A DNA stretch of 64,000 nt from AP-15 sp963700195 (GCA_963700195.1 CAVOWQ010000007.1:62001-126000); one strand, 5' to 3'; counted from the stretch's first letter, positions 1 to 9,052 are shown. The notes: generated from the letters alone by a model not told the origin. Translations and numbers: made by a program.

Positions 1-1525
1 ATCGCACGACGCGCGAGAAATACGATGCGATCGTGCAGCATGTGCAGGAGTGCCAGGAGAAGAAGCAGCCGATGCTGATCGGCACCGTCAGCATCGAGAA
101 ATCCGAAGCGCTGTCGGCTGTCTTCAAAAAGCACAAGATCCAGCACAACGTGCTGAACGCCCGCTATCACGAGCAGGAAGCCTACATCATCGCCCAGGCC
201 GGCCGGCCCGGCACCGTGACGATCGCCACCAACATGGCCGGCCGCGGCACCGACATTCAGCTCGGCGGCAATCTCGATATGCGGCTCAAGACCGATCTGG
301 CCTTGATCGACCGATGCGGCGGAGCGCGAGCCGAGGGCCGCCGACATCCGCGAGGAGATCCGCGCGGCGCATGAGGAAGTGGTCGGGGCGGGCGGGCTCT
401 TTGTCGTCGGCAGCGAGCGGCACGAGAGCCGGCGGATCGACAATCAGCTGCGCGGCCGCTCGGGGCGCCAGGGCGACCCCGGCGCATCGAAATTCTTTGT
501 TTCGCTCGAAGACGATCTGATGCGGATCTTCGGCTCCGAGCGGATGGATTCGATGCTGCAGCGCCTCGGGCTCAAGGAGGGCGAGGCGATCATCCATCCC
601 TGGGTCAACAAGGCGCTCGCCAAGGCGCAGCAGAAGGTCGAGGCGCGCAACTACGACATCCGAAAGCAGCTCCTCAAATACGACGACGTGATGAACGACC
701 AGCGCAAGGTCGTCTATGAGCAGCGGCGCGAGATCATGAATGCCCGCGACGTCGCTTCGACGATCGCCGACATGCGCAACGAGATCGATCGACGAGATGG
801 TCGCGCTGGCGATCCCGGAGAATTCGCTGGCCGAGCAGTGGGACACCCCGGCGCTGCACGCCGAATGCCTGCGGCTCCTCGCGCTCGATCTGCCGCTCGC
901 CGAATGGGCCAAGGAGGAAGGGATCGCGGGCGACGAGGTGCGCGAGCGCATCACCGCCGCCGCCGACCGCAAGATGGCCGAGAAATCGGCCAATTACGGC
1001 CCCGACCTGATGCGCATGGCCGAGAAGAGCCTGCTGTTGCAGCTGTTGGACCAGACCTGGAAAGACCACCTGCTGTCGCTCGACCACCTGCGGCAGGGGA
1101 TCAACCTGCGCGCCTATGCGCAGCGCGATCCGCTCAACGAATACAAGCGCGAGGCCTTCGAATTGTTCGAGGCGATGCTGGCCAATCTGCGCCAGCACAT
1201 CACCTCGGTGCTGTCGCATGTCGAATTGCGGGTGCAGCCCGAGCCGGCCTACGCGATGGCCGGCGGCGAACCCGAGGAAGCAATGGCCGAGGAGCGCGCC
1301 ACCGGCACGACCGGCCGGCCGATCCCGGCGCCGCGCACCCCGCGCCGCGCCGCCTCCGGCAACGGCGCCGACCGCAGCGGGCCGCGCCCCGCCGGCCCCC
1401 GCGCCCCCTGGGCCGGCACCCCCCGCAACGCCCCCTGCCCCTGCGGCTCCGGCAAGAAATTCAAGCATTGCCACGGCCGCGTCGTGACCCGTGACCCCGA
1501 GATTGCTTCGCTACGCTCGCAATGA
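1..1525 (+). CDS. secA: Preprotein translocase ATPase SecA, 3' part, two frame breaks
   Basis: SecA drives post-translational protein export through SecYEG by ATP hydrolysis at the inner membrane. The 5' part lies outside the window. Visible are the second nucleotide-binding domain (TNMAGRGTDIQLGGN, then RIDNQLRGRSGRQGDPG), the helical scaffold (WKDHLLSLDHLRQGI) and a Cys-rich zinc/SecB-binding tail (PCPCGSGKKFKHC). Reading passes from frame 3 to 1 to 2. Removing C312 (GAC-C-GAT) and G787 (ATC-G-ATC) restores one continuous SecA, so both breaks are +1 insertions. After the usual CHGR ending the protein runs about 12 residues further, into a palindromic repeat that supplies its stop codon. The gene is essential, so the breaks are more likely sequence errors than true inactivation. 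Confidence 0.95.
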
Positions 1526-1526
1526 C
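1499..1526. repeat. REP-like palindromic repeat, left copy beside the GIY-YIG gene
   Basis: GAGATTGCTTCGCTACGCTC followed by GCAATGAC. The same sequence, in both orientations, recurs at 1820-1889 on the other side of the GIY-YIG gene. This copy encodes the last residues and stop of SecA and contains the ATG of the GIY-YIG gene. Read in the opposite sense it gives the peptide CHCERSEAI, a known signature of dispersed repeats in proteobacteria. Confidence 0.8.
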
Positions 1527-1818
1527 AACACGTGGAAAAGTCTACTGCGTCTACATCCTGACAAACCAGCGTAACACGGTGCTCTGTACCGGCGTCACTG
1601 GTGACCTCAAAGCACGTGTTCGTCAGCATCGAGAGAAGTTGCTGCCGGGATTTACGAACCGCTACAACGTGTCCAAGCTGGTCTATTACGAGGCGGGTGG
1701 CGATGCGTCCGGCGCTATCGCGAGGGAGAAGCAAATCAAGGCCGGCTCGCGTCGGAAGAAGATCGAGCTTATCAATGCGCTCAATCCTGAATGGCACGAT
1801 CTGTATGATGACCTGTGA
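1522..1818 (+). CDS. GIY-YIG nuclease superfamily protein (UPF0213-like)
   Basis: 98 residues, the usual size of single-domain GIY-YIG proteins (YhbQ/UPF0213 group), which are small endonuclease-like proteins of mostly unknown cellular role. The family pattern is visible as YCVYILTNQRN, then LCTGVTGDLKARVRQH, REKQIKAGSRRKKIELI and a terminal NPEWHDL. The conserved Tyr-Ile-Gly is changed to Cys-Thr-Gly, so one catalytic tyrosine is missing and activity is doubtful. The ATG overlaps the secA stop as ATGA, and both codons come from the flanking palindrome. This is consistent with a gene that travels with the repeats. GC is lower than in secA. Confidence 0.85.
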   Translation: MTTRGKVYCVYILTNQRNTVLCTGVTGDLKARVRQHREKLLPGFTNRYNVSKLVYYEAGGDASGAIAREKQIKAGSRRKKIELINALNPEWHDLYDDL

Positions 1819-1819
1819 C

Positions 1820-1889
1820 GAGATTGCTTCGTCGCTCTGCTCCTCGCAATGACAAGGGCTGTCATTGCGAGCGCAGCGAAGCAATCTCG
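1820..1889. repeat. Inverted pair of REP-like repeats forming a long hairpin
   Basis: Two copies of the 1499-1526 repeat face each other (1820-1853 and 1861-1889) around a 7-base loop, just after the GIY-YIG stop and 7 bases from the end of the convergent enolase-superfamily gene. The hairpin could terminate transcription from both sides. There is no T-run. Confidence 0.75.
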
Positions 1890-1895
1890 TGCCCG

Positions 1896-3006
1896 TTAGC
1901 TGAGTACGCCGACCTTTTTGCGCTCGATCAATTCGAAGTCGATGTGCGCACCGAGGCCGGCTTCGGTCGGGGCGTGGACGAGGCCGTCGCGGTCGATGGT
2001 GATTTCTTCGGCAAGGCCGTATTTCTGCATGGCGTCAGGCAGCAGTACCTCGAAGAATTCGGTGTTCCGGATCGCCATGATGACGTGCAGATTGGCGACA
2101 TTGTTCAATGAATTGCCGCCGTGGTGCACCTCGAAGTTCATGCGAAAAGCCTCGGCGAGGTGGGCGGTCTTGATCAGGGTGGTGATCCCGCCTTTGACCG
2201 CGACGTCGCCGCGCAGAAAATCGGTGGCGCGTTCGAGGATCCACGGGACATAGGAATCGAGGCCGCCGATCGGGTATTCGGTCGCGAGGATCGGGATGTC
2301 GAGCTTTTGCTTGAGCTTGACGTAATTGTAGATGTCCTGGTCGGCGAGCGGGTCCTCGTACCAGTAGAACCCCATCTCCTCGATCGCACGGCCGACCCGC
2401 AGGGCCTCTTCGTAGCGGTAGCTCCAGGTCGAATCGAGCATCACCGTGTAATCGTCGCCGACCGCCTTGCGCACCGCCTCGCAGACCTTGATGTCGTCGC
2501 GCCAGGATTGCGGCGGATGGATCTTGTAGGCGCGCCAGCCGGTGGATTGGTAATGCCGGGCCTGATCGACATAGGCTTCGGGGGAGCCATGGATTTCCGA
2601 GCTCGCATAGGCGGCGATATGGTCGCGCGTCGTGCCGATCAGCCGGTGGATCGGCAGACCCCGCCGCCTTGCCGGCGATGTCCCACAGCGCAATGTCGCA
2701 CGCGCCGATCGCCCGCACCGTTGCGGCACGGGCGCGCCCCCATAAGAGGCGGTTGAGGCGCTCGCGGTCGAGCGGGTTCTGATCCATCAGGAGCGGCTTC
2801 AGAAAACGGATCAGGCCCGGCCCGTCGAGGCTGGCCGGGTTGGAGGAGGTGCCGAGAAAGGCGTGCCCGGTGAGGCCTTGATCCGTCGTGACGGCGAGCA
2901 GGCCGAGATCGCTCTTGCCGGTCGGCCGCGCCGTGTGGTGACCGTAAATTGTCGAAGGGATGCTTTCCCAGCCGAATAACGTCAGGGTGACATCGGTGAT
3001 CTTCAT
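1896..3006 (-). CDS. Mandelate racemase/muconate lactonizing enzyme family protein (one frame break)
   Basis: About 369 residues, normal for an enolase-superfamily acid-sugar dehydratase or racemase. The N-terminal capping domain starts MKITDVTLTLFGWES. The barrel domain carries a Lys motif (AYKIHPP), metal-ligand candidates in MLDSTWSY, WYEDPLADQD and ATEYPIGG, and a catalytic His in VHHGGNSLNN. Frames join at base 2657, where one extra base (GGG-T-CTG) interrupts AGKAAG/LPIHRLIG. It is the last gene of a minus-strand operon, 21 bases after the quinone reductase gene. The substrate cannot be read from sequence. The KxH rather than KxK motif suggests a dehydratase-like subgroup, which is inference. 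Confidence 0.85.
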
Positions 3007-3027
3007 TTGAGGCTTCCCTTTGTCGCT

Positions 3028-4003
3028 TCAGCCGACCAGCACAGCCTTGCCGATGACCTTGCGGTCGATCAGGGCCTGTATCGCGTCCGCCGCCGCTTCT
3101 AGCGGAAAGCGGCGCCAGATGCGTGGCTTGAGCTTGCCTTGTCCGGCGAGTTCGACCAGCGTCTTGATGTTGGCGGCGGCGATCTCCGGGTGGGCTTCGC
3201 TGAGCCCGCCGATCCGCACCCCGATCGCCTCGATCCCCTTGATCAGCAGGTAATTGGTGCGGGCCAGCGCCGGCGCGCCGCCGAGAAATCCGAGGATCAG
3301 GATGCGCCCGCTCCAGGCGAGGCAGCGCAATGACTCTTCGAATGTCGGGCCGTTGACCGGGTCGTAGATGATGTCGACGCCGCGGCCGCCGGTCAGCTCC
3401 ATCACCTTGTCCCGGAAGCCGGCCTGGTAGTCGATCGCATGATCTGCGCCCTCTTCGAGGCAGACCGCGCGTTTCTCCTCGGTGCTGGCGGTAGCTATGA
3501 CTTTGGCGCCGTAGAGCTTGGCGATCTGGATCGCGGGAAGGCCGATGCCGCCGGCGGCGCCATGGATCAGGACCCAGTCGCCTGCTTTGAGCCGGCCGCG
3601 CTGCAGCAGTGCATGATAGGCGGTGTGGTAGACGTTGCGGAAGACTGCCGCCTCCTCCAGGCCCATCGCGGAGGGGATCAGGTCGCAATCCTCGGCCTTC
3701 GCATTACCCGACTGCGCGAAGCCGCCGAGCCGGTGTCGGCTCATCACCCGATCGCCCGGTTTGAAGCCGGTCACGCCGGGCCCGACCGCGACGACCTCGC
3801 CCGCGCCTTCGCTGCCCGGGATGAAGGGCGGCTCCGGCCGGAACTGGTATTTGCCGGCCAGCATCAGCACGTCGACATATTGAACACCCGCGCGCCTGGA
3901 TGCGAACCTGCAGCTCTCCGGGGCCGGGCGGCGGCGGGTCGGGCACCTCGCGCAATGCCAATACTTCCGGTCCGCCAAACGCCTCGCAAATTACCGCCTT
4001 CAT
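3028..4003 (-). CDS. NADPH:quinone oxidoreductase-like MDR enzyme (one frame break)
   Basis: Zinc-less medium-chain reductase of the quinone oxidoreductase family, about 324 residues. It starts MKAVICEAFGGPEVL. The substrate-side domain holds PPFIPGSEGAGEVVAVG and the Rossmann fold holds HGAAGGIGLPAIQIAK. It ends PLEAAADAIQALIDRKVIGK, the normal terminus. Around base 3888 one extra G in CGCGGGTGTT shifts the frame between IQARG and VQYVDVL. It lies 15 bases after the cupin gene and 21 bases before the enolase-superfamily gene, so the three are probably co-transcribed. The role is presumably reduction of an enone or quinone in the same catabolic route (inference). Confidence 0.88.
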
Positions 4004-4018
4004 CGTGGGCAGCCCGGA

Positions 4019-4471
4019 TTACTCGGCGGCCTCGGCTCGGATATTGGACTCTGGCTGCGTGCGCAGCTTTTCCATTACTTCCCAGTTCGTGTAGCGCGTA
4101 AAGCCGTTCTCGTCGAAGAACAGCACGGCGCCATTGCAGATGAAGAGATAGGTCGTGTCTTCGAGGGCGGTCGTTGCGTCGTGCAGAATGCCCGAGGGCT
4201 CATAGACATAGTCGCCCGCATTCAAGACGCCGTTTCTGACCTGAAGCTTGCCCGAAATAATAAAGGCGTGAGCACCCGCGAGGTGTTTGTGGGGCGGTGC
4301 GACATAGCCCTTCTTCCAATGGTGCAGCGAGGCCCAGGTCCCGGTTTCATGGCCGACCCACAGCACCTTGACGGAGGACAGCGGCGTCTGCTGGATCCAC
4401 GGCGCCTCGGAGCGCACCAGCGTGTCCTGAATATTCTGAAAGACGGGTCTGATGTCTTGCGGCAGAGGCAT
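4019..4471 (-). CDS. Cupin-domain protein, dihydroxyacetophenone dioxygenase-like
   Basis: 150 residues, one cupin barrel. Metal ligands are likely in the first cupin motif (PPHKHLAGAHAFIISGK) and the second (YEPSGILHDA). The order of motifs and the tail LFFDENGFTRYTNWE resemble 2,4'-dihydroxyacetophenone dioxygenase, an iron enzyme that cleaves an aryl ketone side chain. Substrate identity is not provable here. An AAAGGAA ribosome site precedes the ATG. It is the first gene of the operon with the quinone reductase and the enolase-superfamily enzyme. Confidence 0.78.
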   Translation of the reverse strand: MPLPQDIRPVFQNIQDTLVRSEAPWIQQTPLSSVKVLWVGHETGTWASLHHWKKGYVAPPHKHLAGAHAFIISGKLQVRNGVLNAGDYVYEPSGILHDATTALEDTTYLFICNGAVLFFDENGFTRYTNWEVMEKLRTQPESNIRAEAAE

Positions 4472-4552
4472 GTCGGTTCCTTTCCGTTCGCTTAGCTCAC
4501 GATATGCCGCTCCGGCACGAGCGGCAAGGCGCGCACACCCGAGGATGCGGGA

Positions 4553-5437
4553 CTAATGGGACATCAGCACCGGAACCGTCATGTGATCGAGGAGCTCGCG
4601 GCTGACGCCGCCGACCAACGCTTCGCGCAGCTGCGAATGGTGGTATGCGCCGGCGACGATCAGGTCGACGGCGAGATCCGCGGCGCGGGAGAGCAGCACG
4701 TCCGAAATACGCAGGTCACCCTGCAAGGTTTCCTCGGTTTGGGCCGGGATGCCGTGCCGCTGCAGGTGATGGACGATCCGCTCGATCGAGGGATGGTGCT
4801 CCGCCAGGGTCGTTTCTCGCGCCCCGACAAACATCACGGTGACCGCCTCGGCGTTTTCGAGCAGCGGCAGCGCGTCATTCGCTGCCCGCGCGGCCTCCCG
4901 CGTCCCGTCCCACGCGACCAGCACGCGCCTGCCGACCGTATCGAACGTGCCGGCATACGGGACTACGAGAACCGGCCGGCCCGTCGCGATGACGATTTCG
5001 TCGGGGCGAAACCCGGTCGACCGGATTTCCGGCGACAGCTGGCCGAGGATGGTCAGATCAAAAGCCTTCGCAAGATCGATGAAGAGCGCGGCCTCGCCCG
5101 GTGAAAGGAGGTGCCATTCGCCACCGAGCCCGTGGGCCCGCAGTTCGGTCCTGAAGAGCTCTTCGACCTGCTCGGCGCGCTCGGCTTCACGCGATGCCGG
5201 TGGAAAAGCCGGGTCGCCAGCCGTGGTCCTCGCTTCAGGTGCGACAAGAGCGCCGGGGCCGGGGGTGACCGGCGCCCCCGCCAGAATTGGGCTAACAGGC
5301 TCAGCTTGCTCCTCTCGCATGACGCAGCAAGCGGTGATATGCGCCTGGTGCGCCCGCACCAGATTGAGGGCGAGCTTGAGCCGGCCTTCCCCGACAGTGC
5401 TGGGATCGACGCTGACCAGGATATCTTTCAGGGCCAT
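4553..5437 (-). CDS. Universal stress protein with two UspA domains
   Basis: 294 residues with two UspA folds in tandem. Domain 1 is LKDILVSVDPSTVGEGRLKL, with an insertion rich in Ala and Pro. Domain 2 begins RRVLVAWDGTREAARA and ends LIVAGAYHHSQLREALVGG / TVPVLMSH. The ATP-binding G-x2-G-x9-G(S/T) pattern is only partly kept (HH in place of the second Gly), so nucleotide binding is uncertain. The start lies 7 bases after the stop of the acyl-CoA ligase gene, which points to co-transcription. Confidence 0.88.
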   Translation of the reverse strand: MALKDILVSVDPSTVGEGRLKLALNLVRAHQAHITACCVMREEQAEPVSPILAGAPVTPGPGALVAPEARTTAGDPAFPPASREAERAEQVEELFRTELRAHGLGGEWHLLSPGEAALFIDLAKAFDLTILGQLSPEIRSTGFRPDEIVIATGRPVLVVPYAGTFDTVGRRVLVAWDGTREAARAANDALPLLENAEAVTVMFVGARETTLAEHHPSIERIVHHLQRHGIPAQTEETLQGDLRISDVLLSRAADLAVDLIVAGAYHHSQLREALVGGVSRELLDHMTVPVLMSH

Positions 5438-5444
5438 TTTTGCC

Positions 5445-6962
5445 TCACTGGGCTAACATCCGACGCAACTCGGTCTTGAGGACCTTGCCGTAATTGTTCT
5501 TGGGCAGCGCATCGACAAAGCGGTAATGCCGCGGGCGCTTGAAGCGCGCGATACGGTCGAGGCATAGCCGGTCGAGTTCTTCCGGGGCGACTTCCGCCGC
5601 GGGGCGGGCCACGACAAAGGCGACGACTTCCTCGCCCCATTCGGGGTGCGGGCGTCCAACGACCGAGACCTCGACGAGGTCGGGATGGCGCAGCAGCACC
5701 TCCTCGATCTCGCGCGGATATATGTTGCTGCCGCCGCTGATGATCATGTCCTTGGAGCGGTCGCGCAGGGTCAGAAACCCTTCCTCGTCAAAGCTGCCCA
5801 AATCGCCGGTGTGCAGCCAACCACCGCGCAAGGTTTCGGCACTGGCCACTGAATTGTTCCAATATTCTTCCATGACGCAGTCGCTGCGGGTGACGACCTC
5901 GCCGACCTCACCGCTCGGCAGCTGGCGGTCACAATCGTCGACGACGTTGACGAGAACGCCGGTCCGCGGCACCCCACAGGAACCGAGGCGGTCGCGCCAG
6001 CGGGGATGCGTCTGGTCGGCGTGCAGGCGCTTGCTCAGGCCGGTGATCGTCATCGGCGACTCGCCCTGGCCGTAAAGCTGGTAGAGCCGCGGTCCAAACA
6101 GCTGCAAAGCGCGATCGAGATCGGCCACGTACATCGGACCGCCGCCATAGAAGATCGTCCGCAGATTGTGCAAATCGGCGGCGGCGACAGCGGGGGCATG
6201 GACCAGCCGCGTCAGCATGGTCGGCGCCGCGAACATCGAGACCCGCGAGTGCCGCTGCAGCGCCTCGAGGATCGCCTCGACCTCGAAATGCGGGAGCACG
6301 ATCTGATGCCCGCCGCGCAACAGGTGCGGCAATGCGTACAGGCCCGCGCCGTGCGACAGCGGACCGGCGTGCAGGTTGGTGTCGCGCTCGTCGAGCATGT
6401 CTATGTCGGCGTAATAGCAATGGCTCATGAAGAGCAGATTGCGGTGGCTCAGCACCGCGCCTTTCGGTCTGCCGGTCGTCCCGCTCGTGTAAAACAGCCA
6501 TGCCCGGTCTGTCGCGGCTGTATCGACCGGACACATCGGCGCGCCCCGCTCCAGCAGGGCGGTGTATTCAGCGCTGCGGGTCGAGATGATCGGCGACAAG
6601 GTCTCGACCGATCGCTCGAGCGAAGCGAGGCCCTCCGCAAGGCCCGGGCTGGCGACGAGCAGCCGGGCACCGGAATCGCGTGCTATATGCTCGACTTCCC
6701 GGGTATGGAGCCGGGCATTCACTGGAACCGCGCACAGACCCGCGGTCCAGCAAGCGAACAGCAATTCGAAGAATTCCGCGCAGTTCTCCATGCACAGCAT
6801 GATGCGGCCGCCGGGTTCGAGACCGCGTGCGGCGAGACCGCCGGCGAGGCAAGAGACGCGGCGGGCGAATTCGCGATAATTCCAGGCGTGGACGCCGTCG
6901 CTGACCGCCGGCGCCTCGGGCTGCCGGCGAGCGACATCGAACAACAGCGCTGCGAGGTTCAC
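5445..6962 (-). CDS. Long/medium-chain acyl-CoA ligase (AMP-forming)
   Basis: 505 residues, intact, typical ANL-superfamily length. It shows the P-loop-like signature LFYTSGTTGRPKGAVLSHRN, the adenine-site region QLYGQGESPMT, the hinge GWLHTGDLGSFDEEGF followed by DRSKDMIISGGSNIYPREIE, and the catalytic lysine region PKNNYGKVLKTELRR. It activates a carboxylic acid through an acyl-AMP intermediate and transfers it to CoA in the cytosol. The start codon is GTG. The chain length or aromatic nature of the substrate is not readable. It is followed after 7 bases by a universal stress protein gene. Confidence 0.92.
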   Translation of the reverse strand: MNLAALLFDVARRQPEAPAVSDGVHAWNYREFARRVSCLAGGLAARGLEPGGRIMLCMENCAEFFELLFACWTAGLCAVPVNARLHTREVEHIARDSGARLLVASPGLAEGLASLERSVETLSPIISTRSAEYTALLERGAPMCPVDTAATDRAWLFYTSGTTGRPKGAVLSHRNLLFMSHCYYADIDMLDERDTNLHAGPLSHGAGLYALPHLLRGGHQIVLPHFEVEAILEALQRHSRVSMFAAPTMLTRLVHAPAVAAADLHNLRTIFYGGGPMYVADLDRALQLFGPRLYQLYGQGESPMTITGLSKRLHADQTHPRWRDRLGSCGVPRTGVLVNVVDDCDRQLPSGEVGEVVTRSDCVMEEYWNNSVASAETLRGGWLHTGDLGSFDEEGFLTLRDRSKDMIISGGSNIYPREIEEVLLRHPDLVEVSVVGRPHPEWGEEVVAFVVARPAAEVAPEELDRLCLDRIARFKRPRHYRFVDALPKNNYGKVLKTELRRMLAQ

Positions 6963-7069
6963 GGCGATCCTGCCTGGCAGCCCTTCGGGGTCAACAGTAT
7001 CTTCATCGTATGACTGGCGACGAGCGTCATATCAACTGCGCGTCCCGCGGCGAGGCGATTGGTCGAGGG

Positions 7070-7785
7070 TCAAGCCACTTCGCCCACCGCCTCGCGAAGG
7101 CCCGACAGAAACAGCTCGCAATCTGCAGGCCTCCGTTGCTGCGCGGCACCGGGCACCAGGCGGGGAGTGATGCTGCGCAGTCTTGCGATGATCGCGCGCT
7201 TCGGCAAGCCGCCCCAAATGAACATAGCACGCGGCGAGAACGCGGTATGCGATCGCCACCGCCTGGTGGAGCAATTCCAGCGCCTCGAGCAGCCGATCTT
7301 TTGTTACGGGATAATAGGTCGCAAGCGCGCGCAGATAGAGATCGTAGGCCGTAACGGTCACGCACCACGCGGCTGACGCAGATCCCGCCCGGGGTCGCCA
7401 AGGCCTCGAGGCGGGCGGCGACATTGACGCCGTCGCCGTAGATTTCCCTCCCGCCCTTGATGATGTCGCCGAGATTGATGCCGATGCGAAACTCGATCCG
7501 CCGATCCGCCGGCAGATCGGTGCTGCGCAGCGCCATCTCGCGTTGGATCTCGACTGCGCAACGCACCGCGTCGACGACGCTCGCGAACTCGACCAGGAGG
7601 CCGTCGCCCATGGTCCTCACGACGCGGCCGCGGTGCTGCTTGATCTTCGGATCCGCAATTGTGCGGCGCAGCACCTTCAGCCTTTCGAGCGTGCCCTCCT
7701 CGTCCTCGCCCACGAGCCGCGAATAGCCCACGACATCGACCGCCAGGATGGCCGCCAAGCGCCGCTCTACCTTCCGTTCACTCAT
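7070..7785 (-). pseudogene. Class III adenylate cyclase, collapsed by internal deletion
   Basis: Starts as an ordinary cyclase homology domain: RRLAAILAVDVVGYSRL (metal Asp), RTMGDGLLVEFASVVDA, IGINLGDIIKGGREIYGDGV and NVAARLEALATPGGICVS. After about 145 residues the rest of this protein class (linker, beta-propeller-like and TPR regions, normally 300 or more residues) is missing. A different frame resumes with TPR-type fragments AYDLYLRALATYYPVTKDR and RVLAACYVHLGRLAEAR, then after one more +1 shift near 7190 reads RSITPRLVPGAAQQRR and GLREAVGEVA, stop. The catalytic domain is nearly complete, so a short active cyclase is conceivable, but the whole is a remnant. Confidence 0.8.
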
Positions 7786-8093
7786 GATCCGGCCTGCCCA
7801 AAAGGGAGCCTCTCGCAGTTAAACGCCGCCTTTTCTCGTATTTTACCCACGCCGATCATACAGCTTGGTCACGCTCGGGTCACGATCCCGGACGGCCTTT
7901 TTGCACGTCCTCAATCACACAGCGGAGTGCGGGATCGACCCGCGCCATGCGCCCGGGAATGGCAAATCACCCGTTATGTGAAGCGGTTCACACATCTTGG
8001 GGGATTGGTAAGGATATATCGATGCCGCCGCTCCCGGCCGCGCCAACAAGCGGTGCCGAGCTCAAAGCGCCAAAATAGCTGAGGGGCACCTAG
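7786..8093. other. Intergenic region with divergent promoters, no gene
   Basis: 308 bases between the divergent cyclase remnant and the SLATT-like gene. It is lower in GC than the surroundings. It holds the Crp-type palindrome at 7977-7992, a TATATC element at 8015-8020 and a GAGGGG ribosome site before the ATG at 8094. No coding potential was recognised. Confidence 0.6.
7977..7992. promoter_or_regulatory. Crp/Fnr-family operator, perfect palindrome
   Basis: TGTGAAGCGGTTCACA exactly matches the Crp consensus TGTGA-N6-TCACA. Its centre is about 30 bases upstream of a TATATC -10 candidate (8015-8020) reading towards the gene at 8094. This places it near -41.5 of the implied start, the class II activator position. 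A second perfect site is at 14818-14833. Confidence 0.65.
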
Positions 8094-8675
8094 ATGGAAC
8101 AAGATCTCAATGCCGTCACCCGACATTGGTATGACCGTACCAGGATAGTCGAGAAGGCGCATTTTACACGGTGCGCGCTCTTCCGCAGGAGGCATGTCGC
8201 CTTGGGCTGTGTAACCATTGTTTGTACTTCACTGCTCGGGGTGCTGTCTAACCTGAGCCCTGATCATGGGTTGCTTCGTGTGCAAATTTTTGGCCTCAAT
8301 GTTGCTGACGACTCTAAAGTGCTGCTCACAATACTTGCGCCAGTTCTTACCGCACTTGTTGCTTTCCTACGGTTTGATGAGAAATCTAGTATGCACCACA
8401 ATGCGGCGGCGCGATTTGCATCGATGAAGCGCAGGCTACATATTTTGATAGCGGGATGCAGCGCTGGACGTGATCAGAACATGGTGAAAGCAGAACTGGA
8501 GAAAATTTGCGAGAAGTGGGATGCGCTCACACTTCAAGCGCCGGCGTTATATCTAAAAGAGGCGTCTTTCATTCGGGATTCCGACGAAGCCAGCGGGGAA
8601 CACCGATCTAGAAGACGACCAGGGTCTTCCCCGCAGCTCGTTGCGCCAAGTGTAAGCGCCGCGGAAGCCGCCTGA
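8094..8675 (+). CDS. SLATT-like two-TM membrane protein
   Basis: 193 residues. Pattern: an N-terminal amphipathic helix (RHWYDRTRIVEKAHFTRC), two membrane segments (about residues 38-58 and 73-95, the second VLLTILAPVLTALVAFLRF), then HHNAAARFASMKRRLHIL and a cytosolic helix. This is the layout of SLATT domains, which form pore-like effectors in nucleotide-signal and SLOG conflict systems. No SMODS, SLOG or nuclease partner is adjacent, so it would be an orphan. From about residue 160 the sequence turns Arg/Ser/Pro-rich and unlike the rest, so the native C-terminus may be lost at about 8575. GC is clearly lower than in its neighbours, a sign of transfer. Assignment is by pattern only. Confidence 0.6.
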   Translation: MEQDLNAVTRHWYDRTRIVEKAHFTRCALFRRRHVALGCVTIVCTSLLGVLSNLSPDHGLLRVQIFGLNVADDSKVLLTILAPVLTALVAFLRFDEKSSMHHNAAARFASMKRRLHILIAGCSAGRDQNMVKAELEKICEKWDALTLQAPALYLKEASFIRDSDEASGEHRSRRRPGSSPQLVAPSVSAAEAA

Positions 8676-9052
8676 TAGACGCAGAAAGACCTGATCCCGT
8701 TGGACTGGCCGGCGATGACGGGTACTCAGCACAGCTCCGAAGTGACGGTGCGCGCTTGCCGCATCGAGCTTACGAGCGCGCGCAGTCATCGGAGTGCGCG
8801 AAAGCGGCAGGCGGTTCGATGTTCGCCCGGATGTCCGCCGCCTGACCGGAGCCCGCCAGGCAGACATCGACACCATGCCCGATCGGGCAGTGTCGCGGTC
8901 GACGCCTTGCCGCCCCGCTGCGGTTGGATCGAGCGACGGTCGGCAGTTCGCAGGCACGCCGGGTCAACGATCTGTCTGGCGGGGCGGCACCGCACGATCG
9001 CTATCTCGTGAGCACCGCAACGGGGCCGGGTGAGGCAGATTTCCGGCGGCGT
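8676..9052. other. 377-base region without a recognisable gene
   Basis: High-GC sequence between the SLATT-like gene and the methyltransferase gene. Open frames exist on both strands but none shows a known motif, a ribosome site or continuity with neighbours. Confidence 0.5.

Noticed and set aside
1..1525. Programmed frameshifting in secA
   Set aside because: No slippery sequence or downstream structure at 312 or 787, and secA is not known to use it. Treated under the window-wide insertion pattern instead.
8553..8957. 134-residue minus-strand ORF beside the SLATT-like gene
   Set aside because: No motif, no ribosome site, Arg/Ser-rich shadow composition.
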